Made by a program: the position numbers and the translations under genes. From Canna indica (lineage: Eukaryota > Streptophyta > Magnoliopsida > Zingiberales > Cannaceae), in contig CP136891.1 of the NCBI GenBank assembly GCA_034359265.1, positions 86,632,001-86,696,000 on the forward strand: DNA of 64,000 bases. The letters are read 5' to 3'. The notes under the pieces are model-generated. The model made no database searches, was not told the DNA's origin, and worked only from the letters and a program-made list of their open reading frames with translations. Of this stretch, positions 1-11,810 are shown one piece after another (position 1 is the stretch's first letter; every line of letters starts with the position of its first letter).

Positions 1-837
1 AAAATATATAATTAAACGATATACTTACCATAGGGTTTGCGTGCACTGCAAATGCAACAGAGCCACCGGTGTGACGCGCTGCTCCCCCCGACATGCGATT
101 TCTTGCCGCATTCCGAGAAATCTCCTGCCATCGATCCGTCGACCATATCCCCACGAGCTGGTCCCATATATCCGGAGTAATCCAACCGGGGCCGTATCCC
201 CGAGTCTTCGCGATGTTAGTGGTCCCAGCTCGGGCCATCGCTTGGGACCGAGCCTGCCCCAGCTGCCCGTTGTACCTTGCTCGGGAAATAAACTCTCAGA
301 CAGCATAAATGAAGGGCCTCTGGTCCTCGGCCCATGTATAGCGAGCCTGCAAAATAATAATATCAGTACCAATTCTTAATATATCATCATGCATGTAAAA
401 AAAAAAAAAATACGTGCCTCAAACTCGCGCCATAACATGTCGACGTGCTCGCTAGGCACGTGAGACCACGTAGGCCATGCCCCGTGCATGTATCGTCGAA
501 TAGTAGAAGAAATGCTCCTCGACACTTCTTCTTGCTCGAACCTGCACAACAAAAATAAATTTTAATGTTATATTATGATATAATGAATTTGTAATGATTC
601 ATAATTCATGATATATTACCGCTCCCCAATCACGCTGATCAATCTACGTGACTCTGTGGCTGGTGGAGGCTGCCACCTGTTCGGCCCGCGTGGCCGCCTG
701 CGTCTGGATGTACTAGCCTCGGCAGTATCATCCTCATGAGGATCAGCAACAGGAGGATCAGCAGCATGAGTAAGTGCTGGAGTCTCACCGATCGGAGACT
801 CCGAAACTCTCCTGCGTCGATAACCACGACCAGACAT
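1..837 (-). pseudogene. TNPA-like (Transposase_24-type) gene of the CACTA element, broken, partial
   Basis: This is the second gene of the CACTA element, expected to encode the subterminal-repeat-binding accessory protein. Three exons are visible on the minus strand. Exon 1 (837 to about 620) starts MSGRGYRRRR and is basic and proline-rich. Exon 2 (541 to about 421) reads FEQEEVSRSISSTIRRYMHG and on to MLWREFE. Exon 3 (about 345 to 26) carries RYTWAEDQRPFIYAV and then GYGPGWITPDIWDQLVGIW. The exon 1/2 junction is clean (GTAA donor, TGCAG acceptor, Arg codon restored). Exon 3 has an in-frame TGA directly after FIYAV; a Trp codon is usual there, so TGG to TGA is likely. The exon 2 donor is unclear, possibly a GC donor. 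The gene continues off the left edge; its missing C-terminal part is represented in the right-hand copy (62322-62940). Confidence 0.82.
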
Positions 838-914
838 ATCTGTCGAACATACATATAATCAGATTATTATATAAATAGTAGAGATATATTTAATAAAATA
901 TATATACTTTACAA

Positions 915-3538
915 TTATTCCTCATCATCTGAATAATAGTCTTCGAATTCTTCCTCTTCTTCCTCTTCTTCATCTCCAGCTTTCTCAATTTCATGATCGT
1001 CATCATCGTCGTTATGTGGAAGACGATCAAATCTTGTACGTACTGTCGATTCAAAGTAAAATGAGCAGAAAGTAAAATGAGCAGAAAGTAAAATGAGCAG
1101 AATGTTGAAATTTCTTGGATGATATACGATTCAGATATTGATCCTTCAACAGCTGCGGTGTTCTTTATTTTTTTCTTCAGACGATTCATGTATCTTTCAA
1201 ATAAGGACATCCACCGATATTGAACGGGGCCACCAACTCGTGCCTTGTATGCCAAGTGTATCGGTAGATGCTCCATCGAGTCAAAAAATGCAGGAGGGAA
1301 AAACTGCTCCAGCTTGCATATGATTTCAATAATATTATTTTCAAGTATTGACATATCTTCGACTCGAAGGACATTTGCACAGATGTTTCTAAAAAACATA
1401 CTTAATTCAGTCAACGGACCTCAAATATTATCAGGTAGAAGATCTCGAAATGCGATCAGAAGTCATCTCTGCATGAATACATGACAATCATGGCTCTTCA
1501 TCCCTGATATTTTGCAATCATCGACGTTGACACATCGAGATAAGTTTGAAGCATATCCATCGGGTAATCTGAGTTCTTTTATCCATTGACAAACATCTTT
1601 GATCTGTTGTTTATTTAACACATATAGGGCCTTCGGTTTCAGATATCGTCCGTTGACCTCTTGTAACTCCAACTCTGGTCTTTTACAAAGTATTTTCAGA
1701 TCATGTCGGGCTTTGATATTATCTTTAGTTTTTTCAGAAATATCCATCACAGTGTTGAAAATATTATCAAACACATTTTTTTCAATGTGCATGACATCTA
1801 AATTATGTCGAATCAATAATGAACTCCAATAGGGCAATTCCCAAAAGATACTTTTTTTCACCCAGTTGTGTGTTTGGCCAAAACCTGACACTCTTTCATT
1901 GCGACCAAATACTATATCTGGAAGTGCTGAAATACGTGCTAACATTTGTTCACCAGACAACATCGGTGGTGGCTCATCTCTTTCGACTCTGCCCTTAGTA
2001 AATTTATTACGATTCCTTCGATACTGGTGATGAACCGGTACGAATCGACGATGACAATCAAAGAATGAGATTTTTCGTCCGTTCTGAAGACTGATTGATT
2101 TAGAGTGTTCCATACAATACGGGCAAGAGAGTCGGCCGTGAGTGCTCCAACCCGACAACATGTCGTACGCGGGGAAATCATTGATTGTCCACAAGACCGC
2201 GGCCTTTAAATTGAAGTTTTGCTTCCGATGACAATCATAAGTGACAGCTCCCTCAGTCCACAATGTTTTCAATTCATCTATCAAGGGTCTGAGAAATATG
2301 TCAATTTCTTTTCGCGGACCCTTAGGACCCGGAATAATCATCGAAAGATAAATAAATTCATCTTTCATGCACATTGACGGTGGCAAATTATAAACTATCA
2401 GCAGCACTGGCCAAACTGAATAAGGAGTTGCAGAATGTCCAAACGGATTAAAACCATCTGTGCACAATCCCAATATGATATTTCTAGTATCCATAGCAAA
2501 TGAAGGATAACATGTATCCAAATGTTTCCATGCTTCACTGTCAGATGGATGAGTCATTACTGTATCATCACGACTTCTTGCATGCCAACTCATGTAGGGG
2601 GCTGTCTTTTTCGACATGAATAATCTTTGAAGTCTTGGTGTTAGTGGAAAATACCGAAGCACCTTAAACGGGATATTTTTCTGTCGGACCGATTTCTTCT
2701 CCTTGTAACGAGGGTGTTGACATACAGGGCATTTATCAAACTGCACATTTTCTTTATAATATAAAATGCAGTTATTTTGGCACGCGTGTATTTTTTCGTA
2801 CTCAAGCCCCAATTTTCTCATTAGCTTTTTAGTCTTATAAAAAGTAGGCTCAAACTTGTTATCAGTAGGCAGCATTCCATTAATCAATCCAGCAATCCGA
2901 TCATACGCAACTCCGCTGATATTACAATCGGCCTTGATGTTTAAGAGCTGTGTCATTGCTGAAAACCTAGTGTATTTAGGACAATTCTCATACAAAGGTT
3001 CATCGGCAGCTTTCAACATCTCGTAAAATTCTGCAGCTTTTTTATTCGGTAATTCAATCTCTACCGCATCCCCTACTTCTGTGATATCAGCCGCTGTAGT
3101 ATCTGGTGGGACTGATGTCTGAAGAACTGGCCGATCAACATTATCATTCAGGCGGAATTGACCCCCAAGACTATCAAGTATCATAGTTCTATAGGGATTA
3201 CATTGACCGGATGAAGAAGCACCAGCAGATGAAGATTCACCATATGTCTGAACGACATGATTGCTCGACGTCCCGACTTCGCGTGACTCCCCGTGACAAG
3301 TCCATAGAAAATATCTTGATGCAAATCCTTTGGTATATAGATGCAGAGTGACAGTCTCCCGATCCAAAAATCATCCATTTGAACAAATGCGGCACAGACA
3401 TCGGATTTGATCACCCATGCTAACGAAATTCCGATTCGAATAGGCGAAATTTAGGAAGTACGTTACGCCTAATCAAAACTCATTCGTTAAAGCTCCACGA
3501 TCAAGACGTCGGTACATCCAACTTCGATCAGCCGACAT
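915..3538 (-). pseudogene. TNP2-type CACTA transposase, full length but broken
   Basis: This would be the transposase that cuts and moves the CACTA element. One uninterrupted reading register runs from the ATG at 3538 to a TAA at 917-915. The N-terminus has a transposase-associated domain (DRSWMYRR, IRCLC.IC, TVTLHLYTKGF, WTCHGE). The middle is the TNP2 domain (CPVCQHPRYK, PFGHSATPYSVWP, FPAYDMLSGWSTHGRLSCPYC, HNLDVMHIEKNVFDN). The C-terminus is a DUF4218 region (FFPPAFFDSMEHL, GGPVQYRWMSLFERYM, ISTFCSFYF) and an acidic tail ending DYYSDDEE. Damage: in-frame TGA codons at 3475-3473, 3373-3371, 1465-1463 and about 1414 to 1425, plus three copies of a 16-bp unit (1053-1100) that shift the frame before the acidic tail. 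Without two of the three units the length is exactly 864 codons, so the damage looks recent and simple. No intron is needed. Confidence 0.93.
1053..1100. repeat. Perfect 16-bp unit in three tandem copies inside the transposase frame
   Basis: The unit AAAGTAAAATGAGCAG occurs at 1053-1068, 1069-1084 and 1085-1100 without a mismatch. It lies in the DUF4218 region just after the CSFYF motif. Two extra copies add 32 bases, which is not a multiple of three, and throw the acidic C-terminal tail out of frame. Identity of the copies suggests recent replication slippage. Confidence 0.95.
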
Positions 3539-3619
3539 GATTCTGTCAATCAATGACAATTTCTTTGGTTAATGTCTTTAGGTGAGATTGTCCTATTCCA
3601 TTTGGGATTTATGTTATTC

Positions 3620-3795
3620 GTACTGCACTTACGTTTTTATTTTAACTGTTAACTAATTATTCTAAATTTCGACAGCATCTCCCTACAGTTCTCCGAATAC
3701 GCATATCATCTGGGCGCGTATCGGAGAACAAGAGAGATGTTGCCGAAATTTAGAATAATTAGTTAACAGTTAAAATAAAAACGTAAGTGCAGTAC
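3620..3795. repeat. Long hairpin (inverted repeat) in the CACTA leader
   Basis: The left arm (3620-3702, starting GTACTGCACTTACG) is the reverse complement of the right arm (3716-3795, ending CGTAAGTGCAGTAC) with only a few mismatches near the tip. The loop is about 13 bases. Weaker pairing continues outwards to about 3590 and 3825. It lies just upstream of the transposase ATG, so it would be in the promoter or the transcribed leader. The same hairpin, more diverged, is at about 63040-63265 in the second CACTA copy, so it belongs to the family and is not a chance insertion. Confidence 0.9.
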
Positions 3796-3997
3796 AAATA
3801 ACTATATTCCCAAATTGTCCAATCAGGGACAATTCAAGAATTGTACGTCGTATAAAAGATCATCTACTTCTTTTACACGAACATACAATTCCCGAACGGA
3901 TCTAAGGTTTTGCTAAATCATATCCGATCGTCGATGCGTACGTGAAACATATCAACTCGTCGGAGGATGATTATTTTCTAAATGTTTCGAGATAGTT

Positions 3998-4166
3998 CGA
4001 GTCCATATTGGACGATTTTGGCGCGTGTCCGAAGTGGACGATTCCGGCGCGAGTCCGAATTGGACGATTTCGGCGCGTGTCCGAAGTGGACGATTTCGGC
4101 GCGAGTCCGAATTGGACGATACCGACGCGCATCCGAAGTGGACGATTCCGGCGCGCGTCCGAAATT
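3998..4166. repeat. 26-bp GC-rich tandem repeats in the CACTA leader
   Basis: About six copies of a 26-bp unit of the form GACGATTYCGGCGCGNGTCC plus GAAGTG or GAATTG. Copies alternate between the two endings, which suggests growth as a 52-bp dimer. The array is CpG-rich in an AT-rich setting. The second CACTA copy has the same array at 63452-63553 with about four units. Confidence 0.9.
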
Positions 4167-4598
4167 AATCTAAACCCTAATAATTAATCTAACAAATTAA
4201 ACAATTAATTAACAATTATAAAATAATTAATTAACAATTATAAAATAATATAAACTATATATATAAATTATAAATTCCGGCGCCGGAGTCCACCCTCCGG
4301 CGCCGGCGTACAGTGGCCGGACACACTGTCCGGCCACTGCAGAAGGTCCGGCGGCGGCCATCGGCCGACCGCCGCCGGCCGAAACCCTAGAAATAGGGTT
4401 TCGATCGGGTGATTCCCGCCGGCCGCAGGGAAGAGTCGGCCGCAGGGAAGAAGGGTACCTGAACAAGTCGGCAGCAGCGGTCGGCGTCGTCGGCGTCAGC
4501 AGCAGCGGCAGCGGCGGCGAGTGGCGTCGGCAGGAGCGGCGGCGGCAGCAGCGGGAGGAAGAAGGGTCGGGCGCGAGAGCGTGCCCTATATAAACTTA

Positions 4599-4900
4599 TC
4601 AGCAACGGCTCACTCGCCCGTTAGAAAGCCGTTGCTGATAAGTTATCATCAGCAACGGCTCACTTATCCGTTAGCAAGCCATTGCTAAAAATTAAAATAT
4701 CAGCAACGACTAGCCTTTCCGTCCGAAAGCCGTTGCTGATAATTAAAATAATCAGCAACGGCTCGGTTTTCCGTTAGAACGCCGTTGCAGATACAGATAT
4801 CTACAACGGCTCGGGCGGCCGTAAGAATGCCGTTGCAAATAGCAACGGCTTGAGCGGCCGTCGCTGATAGTCGTTGCTGAAGACGAAGTTTCTAGTAGTG
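4599..4900. repeat. CACTA subterminal repeats and terminal inverted repeat
   Basis: Five to six short hairpins of about 40 bp, each beginning AGCAACGGCT and closing AGCCGTTGCTGAT or a near variant, with spacers rich in AATTAAAAT. Arrays like this flank CACTA tips and are bound by TNPA in the En/Spm system (established for maize; inferred here). The terminal inverted repeat occupies about 4888-4900. Confidence 0.9.
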
Positions 4901-5333
4901 TAATGTTCCCTTTGCCTTTATATCTCATTGAGACTAAATTTGATAATAACATGCTTGTCTCAACCTTCTCATTTTTCTCAAAATATTTTTCAAGAGCATC
5001 TAGGAATAATTTGGCATTAGTCTCTTCAGATATAGTGTCTCTAAAATAATTTGATATTGCAATTCTCATAATCATGAGACTTAGGCGGTTGAATTTTTTC
5101 CACTGCTCATATTTTCTCTTGTCATCAATAGAACTATCATCTGTAAGAGCATGCTCGATTATCCTAAATGCCAAGTCTAGATCCATGCAACCAAGAATAA
5201 TCATAATGTTTTCTTTCCGGACTTTGAAATTCATGCCAGTCAGCACATGAATAAAACTTAGAGTGACAGTAATATTTGATGAATTAGAAATATTAGCTGA
5301 ACAAAGAATAAAACTAAACATTAATATATTCAA
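4901..5333 (-). pseudogene. Ty1/copia gag fragment interrupted by the CACTA element
   Basis: Read on the minus strand, residues such as FIHVLTGMNFKVRKENIMI, LGCMDLDLAFRI, NRLSLMIMRIAIS and LLSNLVSMRYKGKGNI match the N-terminal half of plant Ty1/copia gag (UBN2-type). The frame ends abruptly after GKGNI at 4901, where the CACTA tip begins; in intact relatives the gag chain continues there. The usual Trp in FKVWKEN is Arg. The remaining gag and pol would lie on the far side of the CACTA element, beyond the left edge. I could not find a convincing primer-binding site or LTR upstream (5334-5700). Confidence 0.82.
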
Positions 5334-6290
5334 CTCGATAAATTAATTAAAGCAAAAGAAATAAATAATTAGCATGTCTCATTACAAGATATCAAGCACA
5401 AAATTAACACTTCATCTTTGGACAAAAATGTCAACTTGTAAGCGGTACTCTCAATGCAGTAATCAAACATTGACAATCAGTCATGTCAAACAAGAAGTTT
5501 TTCTTCGGACCGACTCTTGTCAACATGGAAAACCTTATGATCATCACACATTTATTACCACATGCACGTAAGGAATCCGGCCAAGTAATAATCTTCTTTT
5601 GGGCCGATCATTACCTGCATGAATTTCTAACATGTTAACATCTTTTATGTTCTAAAATATGCTAATTCTATACAAGAGACCTCGCTTTGGCGAGATGTTG
5701 TTTCAAATCAACATATTTCAAAATATTAGACATGATGAGATATTATTTTATTTTTTGTTAAATTGATCAAACTACAATAAAGCGGTCAAAATTGTGTTGA
5801 ACCAATGTTAATTGAGATGAACCAAGGCTAAATTAGGCTGAACATAATGCTAATTGCATTGAACCGGTTGAAATTATGCTAATTCAAATATTAATTTTAG
5901 TGAACCGATAAAGAAACCTACTAAATCGATTAAAATGTGAACTGAACCGGCCTAAATTGGCCTGAATCGATGCCAAACCGAATAAGTCTGACTTAAACCA
6001 GTACTAGACCGAGCTCAATTGACAATGAACCAGAGCCAATTAACCAAACCAATTGAACCGGTTCAATTGAGATAAACCGATTTATTTGAAGAGAACCGAA
6101 TAAATAAATCGGTTGAACTTAAGTTACGGATCGGGTTTAAGGGTTAACATGGGTCGGGTTAAAGCTTGATGGATCCGGATCTTAGGTGGAGGATCCTAAT
6201 TCAACCCATTTAAAAATGAAACGGTTCGGGGTTAGGACTAAATGGATCCGGATCTTAGGTGGAGGATTAACCAAATGGCTGGATAAACTT
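5334..6290. repeat. Spacer with degenerate GAACCGGTT-type repeats
   Basis: No gene seen. From about 5760 to 6140 variants of TGAACCGG, AACCGATT and AATTGAACC recur on a short, irregular period. A perfect copy of ATGGATCCGGATCTTAGGTG occurs at about 6169 and again at about 6240, both followed by GAGGA. This may be the remains of a long terminal repeat or of a hAT-type subterminal region; no boundaries could be fixed. Confidence 0.55.
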
Positions 6291-9200
6291 CAAGTCTAGA
6301 TTGCCTGGCAATTGATTTGTAGTCATGCAACTAGACGTGGAATAATATTCAGATAGCTTTCTCATCGAGCTTAATTAATTGCATATGTGACTTGTCAAGA
6401 GAGCCGAGTATATTATTTCTTTTCTAAAAAATACGTTTTGTTTTTTAAAAAAACATATTAGGTGGCCAGAATTTTCCCCATGCATGCGATGTAATATTTT
6501 CTTCGTTCATGCGTATGGTCTTGAAGAAGATAAGCATGCACGACCGGAACAATATATTTTATCTTGGTCAAGAAGAAGATCGAAGAAGATAACTAATAAA
6601 TATATATTTTTGTGTGGTTATGTATATAACCCAAATCTATAACGTATCTAATAAAGAATTTTCAAGGAAATAGCTAGCGCATCTAATAAATATATTGCAA
6701 TTAATTATTAATAGTTAATTGAAAACTGGTCATGAGTATTCAAATATGTTTTTAAGAAAAAGACCTTATTCAATACTTCCTTCACAAGAAAGGCCAAAGT
6801 CCTCTTTCAATTCTTTTTTCATTACAAATAAATATTGATTTAAGCTACTGATTTATACTTTTCAGAAGGAAGAGGAGTACAGACAAACTATCGTTTGAAT
6901 TAAGGATTCTCAACATTTGACTTCTACTACAAGAAAAGTCATGGGTGGAAATTTTGACTTCTAATTTGAACAATATATATATAATGACTGAAAATGACGC
7001 TGCGTGAGATGAATATGCAACCATGAACCCTAATTTCCGATGTAGGAAAAATGGGATGTGACACAAGAAATAACTTGTGCATTTGAGTTTCTGGATTTGT
7101 ATGTTCGTCAATGAGTTTTTTTCTCTTGTTGGAACTCTTCATCTAGTGTGAATTTAGAGTCGTGTAATAAAATATATGTTTTTTTAATTAGGTTGACTGA
7201 ATTATATATTTTAAACATCTTTCTTGATATGGATGAGGTATATATAGGTTCACTACAGTAAATTATTATAAAATTGGTGTGGTATTTAGAGAAAAAAAAT
7301 TGAAATTTAGATGTTTATTATGACATCAAATCCGGAGTAAAAATTAAAGAAAGAAGAGAATTTAATACCGTCGCTAATAGCAGAGGCGTAGTATCAAAAA
7401 ATTAAATTAAATTTTCATGTGATGGATGATGTGGAATTAAATGATTCACTAGGAAATAAAATATTACTTACCGTTGATTTGGATTAATCAGTCCTGATTA
7501 TATTTAAGAAATATTTTAATATAAATTGTTATTTGTAAAAGTTTGATAGATGAGAAATTTTGGTTATTCGATGTGGGATTAACCAGACTTGTTGTAATTT
7601 TCAGAAAATTGGCGATGCACTGGGTTGGTACTTGGTATATATTCGCATGTTTTTTTTTTTTGTGGTTAATTTAATTCGATTAGTTAATAATTAATTTGGA
7701 TGATAATATTTTGGATGATAATGTAAGATTTTTTACTAAAGAAATTAATTAATTAATTTCTATATATAATTTTCCCGTTTAGTAATTTAAATAATATTAA
7801 GAAAAATATAAAATTCATGTGATTAGTGTATATATTTCTATACGAAGTTTCAAGTTGACATGTGTTTCAGCGTAAAAATGGATAATCAAATTAATTAAGA
7901 TTAAGGATCGATTCGACTGCAAAAAATTAGAGCATATATATATATAAGCTTTATAACATAGTTATAACAAAACGTAAGTATACATGATGCAAGAATATGC
8001 ATGAGATAGTACAATAATTAGGAATCGATCTAAAATCCACGCGTTGCATAATTATATATATATATAATTTAAATTTAAATAATTAAAATTTAAATAATTA
8101 TAAAAATTATGAGAATAAGTTATTAAATTAGTTTAGGTTAAATTATAATTTGAATTGTAATACTAATATAATTAAATAGTTAAGAATAATAATAAATATT
8201 ATATATGTGAAAATGTATAAATGGAGATAAAAATAATAAATATTAACTTAACTTAATTATAATTATAAAATTGAAATATAGATATTTTTTAAGTACGATT
8301 TTTATTTTTTTACTTCAAATTTGAAACTAAAACTTAATCAAATACATTTATTAAAAATGCATAAACTAAATTCATTATAATTCATTTCTATAACTGAATG
8401 TCATAATTGTAATATCGTATAATACATAAACTAAATTAGTATTTAAAACATAATTAATGATAACATATTCATATGAAATAATTATAACTATAATACATAA
8501 ACAAAATTAATTTATTAAACTTTTAGTAAGTTTTATTTTTGAAAACCGGTATCTCAAATATAGTTGACATTTCAATATTATTTTTGAAAACTTGTAATAT
8601 CAAACATATAATTATATGCCCTTAATTACTAAAAATAATATTATTTTATATTTTTTACTATTTATTATTACTCTTAGCTTCATTCAAGCTTCGAGATTTT
8701 TCATTATTTTTTTTCTCTCATTTTGGTGCATTATTTGCCTATAAGAAAAATTCAAAAATTTTAAATAAAATGATTGTGTATAATTATATGTTTCATATTT
8801 TTTCACTTGTTTTACATTTATTATTGTTGTTGTTATTTTCATTATATGTTTTGTTTTGTCATTATATATTTTTCATTATATTCAATAAAATTAATTATTC
8901 TCCATTAATTTGGTTTTGTTTTCAAATTTTTTATTGAACTTTTTTGTTTACTTTTGAGATTTCCTATTTTTTTTAAAAAAAAACAACTGCAATTTGAAGC
9001 AAACTAATTATACAATATACATATCTGCTCTATGAACAAATTAATTGATGTTATAGTGAGATTATCGATATGATAATCAATTGTTACATGAAAATTCATA
9101 CATATTATTATTTTACTTTCTACTTTTTTCTATTTTGTACCTTCATTTTCTTAAATCTTCATTTAAGTTGTATTTTTCTCAAGTTATAAGTATTTTTATT

Positions 9201-10439
9201 TATTGTTTTCTTCTATTAAAGTTTATATTTTTGTATTTCTTAAAAAAAAAATAGTAACTTGAATTCATCTTTATCAAATATTCGAAATTTTTTATTTATT
9301 GTATACTGAAATTGCTATCGTTGTTGGATTTAAGTGTAATTATTATAAAATGAATTTTTATTTCTATGTCTATTAATAATACATGGTCTTATTTTTGTAT
9401 CTTAATATTTATTTACATATTGTTCATTTTATAAGTTAATAAATCACAAATTTTAAATTTATTATTCATAAAAAATTATTTCAAATTATTTTTTGATCCC
9501 ATTGCAAACTGCATATTTCCCCAACTTTTTTATATAATAAACTGTAAAATTATTTATTGTAGCTCTTTTGAAAAATAAAGCTTATGTTAAATTAAAAATA
9601 GTAGAAGATTATTATTTTAAAAAAATAAGTTAAAACAATAATTTTCATATAAGTAAATAGTCATAATTAATTTTTCTACGCATTAATTATTTGCTAATCA
9701 TTTATGAGTCTTAAAACTCTATTATTATTATTAGTGCAAAAAATAGTAAATTTAAGAAAGAACCTTTTAAAAATCAAAAGAACCTTTTAAATATTAAAAG
9801 AACTCATTAAGCATGTCAACTATTTATATAATTAATTATTAAATTATTTATTGTATTTCTTTAAAGAAATAAATTTTTTTATTGAAATTTAAAAGAAGTC
9901 AATTACTTTTATTAAAAAAAGAAGAAGTTCATATACAATTTTCATAAGCACGTAACTAGTCATTATTTTTTCTGAACATTAAAATTCAAATATATATGGA
10001 ATAAAAATATTTTGTGACGTGCAAATTTGTATTTAATAACTTATTCATTTTCAATTTTTAAATGTTAAATAATTTGAGAGAGAGATGAGAAAGAGATAGA
10101 TAAAGAAAAATAAATGAGATATAAAATTACAAAAGGCAATAGGATCAAGCCAATTTTTTGACCGATCAAAGAGGGGAGAAAGAGGGGAAAGAGAATGATT
10201 TAGGAGAGAGAGAGTGGAAGAGAGAGAACCGGGTACAAGGAAAAAGATTAAAATCATTAAAAGGGAGAGGGATGAGAGGATGGGAAGAGTTAATTTTAAA
10301 TAAAAAAATCTGATGCAACATCAAAATTTTTTTCAAAATAATATATTTATTCAATAAAATTTATTTATTTATTGTGATTTAATATTTAAATTTTTGAAAA
10401 CAGAATTTATTTATAATAACATAAATACAATTGCATTGA
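6291..10439. other. AT-rich spacer without a recognisable gene
   Basis: Very AT-rich throughout, with poly-A and poly-T tracts and short AT runs (7938-7948, 8052-8066). Short open frames at 6845-7142 lack any family resemblance or codon bias. CACTA-like tips (TCTACTACAAGAAAAG near 6925, TTCACTACAGTAAAT near 7250, and a GCGACGGTATTAAATTC motif in inverse orientation near 7360) suggest one or two decayed CACTA-type scraps. From 10060 to 10290 the plus strand is rich in GAGAGA. Confidence 0.6.
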
Positions 10440-11810
10440 GGGAAGTAAGTTTTGTTTTCGCATATTAATTGAAAATTAACTATCTTTGGTCGTAATACTA
10501 ATTAAATAGTCGAATATTTAATTAGGAAAGAGAAATGACCAAAAATTTCTCTCTTTATAATACTAATTAAATAACCGCATAATTAGGGGAGAGAAATAGT
10601 CAAAAAAAAAATCTATCTTAGTAATAAAAATTATTAAATCGACGGAATATTTAATTAGAAAAGAGAGAAAATAAATTACTATGATATTTAATTAGAAATT
10701 GTAAATTTCTCTCTTAATAATAATACTAACTAGATCAGCTAAAAATAGCGAAAAATTTCTCTCTTTCTCTTAGTAATAATAATAATTAAAGAACCCAATA
10801 TTTAATTAAAAGATAATAAACAATAAATAATACTAATTAAAAGATAATAAATACGATAATTGAATAGTCAAAAATTTAATTATTATTGACAAAATAAATA
10901 TAAGCATAAGAATAAAACAAAGCCAAAAATTAAATTATTATTGACAAAACAAATGTAAAAATAAAAATACAACAATAAGTAATACTACTTAAAAGAGAAT
11001 AAATATAAATGAATATATTTTACTTAAATTAATAATTTCATCTAAAACTACTAATTTAATTTGAAAATTGTAAATATCTTTTAAAAAATTCTCTCAAATA
11101 CAACTTAAAGACTCCCTAAACTAAAAAAATCATTGAGAAATAATGGAGCAATGATATAGATTATGATGTCATTTAATTGTAGTGGATCACTTAAAACTAC
11201 TATGTAGTGGATCTAGTGCCAAATAAATTTAAAAGCTTAAATATCTAAAAAGACTCCCTAAATTAAAAAAATCATTAAGAAATAATGTAGCATAGATTAC
11301 GATGCCATTTAATCGTAAGTATGCATAAAAAAAACTTCCTCAAATATAATCTAAATTTATTTTAAAATTGTAAATATTTATAAAAAACTTCCTCAAATAT
11401 AATCTAAATTTATTTAAAAATTATAAATATCTAAAAAAAACTCCCTCAAATATTGTATTTGGTGCCAAAACAAATTGTTAAAAACATAATAGAGCGAAAG
11501 TCTAGAATATGATCATACCATGTATTAAAGCTTGGATTCAAATTATGCATGATCTTGAGCGGGTCTTCATGTGGAATGAAAAGAGAGAGAGAGCGTGCGC
11601 GCGCACAATAAAAAGTAAATAGAGAGAGAGAGGGAGATATAGGGATAAGAGAGAGGTAAAGAGAGTTATATAAGATTAATTTGCAAAGGACAATATGATC
11701 AAAGTGATTGTTTGATGGGTTAAAGAGAGAGTTGAACCGATGAGTGAGGGAGTGTGTGTGAGAGAAAATTAAATTATTGAAAGATAGAGAGTTAAGAGAG
11801 ATGAAGAGAC
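10440..11810. repeat. Degenerate AT-rich tandem repeats and GA-rich tract
   Basis: From about 10485 to 10980 a unit near 70-80 bp recurs around ACTAATTAAATARYCGAATA, TTTAATTAG and AAAAATTTCTCTCTT. From 11040 to 11460 a second unit recurs around AAATATCTAAAAAGACTCCC, TAAATTAAAAAAATCATT and CTTCCTCAAATATAATCTAA. 11580-11810 is a GA-rich stretch with a GCGTGCGCGCGC core. No gene seen. The patterns look like local duplications that have decayed. Confidence 0.55.

Larger units (their letters stand above)
1..4900 (-). mobile_element. CACTA (En/Spm-type) DNA transposon, left part outside window
   Basis: The right boundary is a CACTA tip: the bases ending at 4900 read, on the minus strand, CACTACTAGAAAC, the usual terminal inverted repeat of plant CACTA elements. 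Going inwards come subterminal inverted repeats (4599-4885), a GC-rich leader (4270-4570), 26-bp tandem repeats (3998-4166), a long hairpin (3620-3795), a TNP2-type transposase and then the start of a TNPA-like gene, all read on the minus strand. The order is the family's normal one. The 3' end lies beyond base 1. The element interrupts a copia gag frame at 4901, where the candidate 3-bp target duplication is TAA; the partner copy is outside the window. The coding regions are damaged, so this copy cannot make its own transposase. Another member of the family lies at 61648-64000. Confidence 0.93.

Noticed and set aside
3998..4166. A CRISPR-like array in the 26-bp repeats
   Set aside because: The repeats are contiguous, with no unique spacers, and this is plant nuclear DNA inside a transposon leader.
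4387..4605. Pro/Ala-rich frames in the GC-rich CACTA leader
   Set aside because: They lie upstream of the transposase in a region whose counterpart in the second copy is leader, with no conserved protein.
6845..7142. Two overlapping minus-strand frames of 67-88 codons
   Set aside because: AT-rich, no motif, different frames in the same place; chance.
6925..7260. A complete small CACTA element between two tips
   Set aside because: TCTACTACAAGAAAAG and TTCACTACAGTAAAT are in the same orientation and lack subterminal repeats; they do not make a pair.
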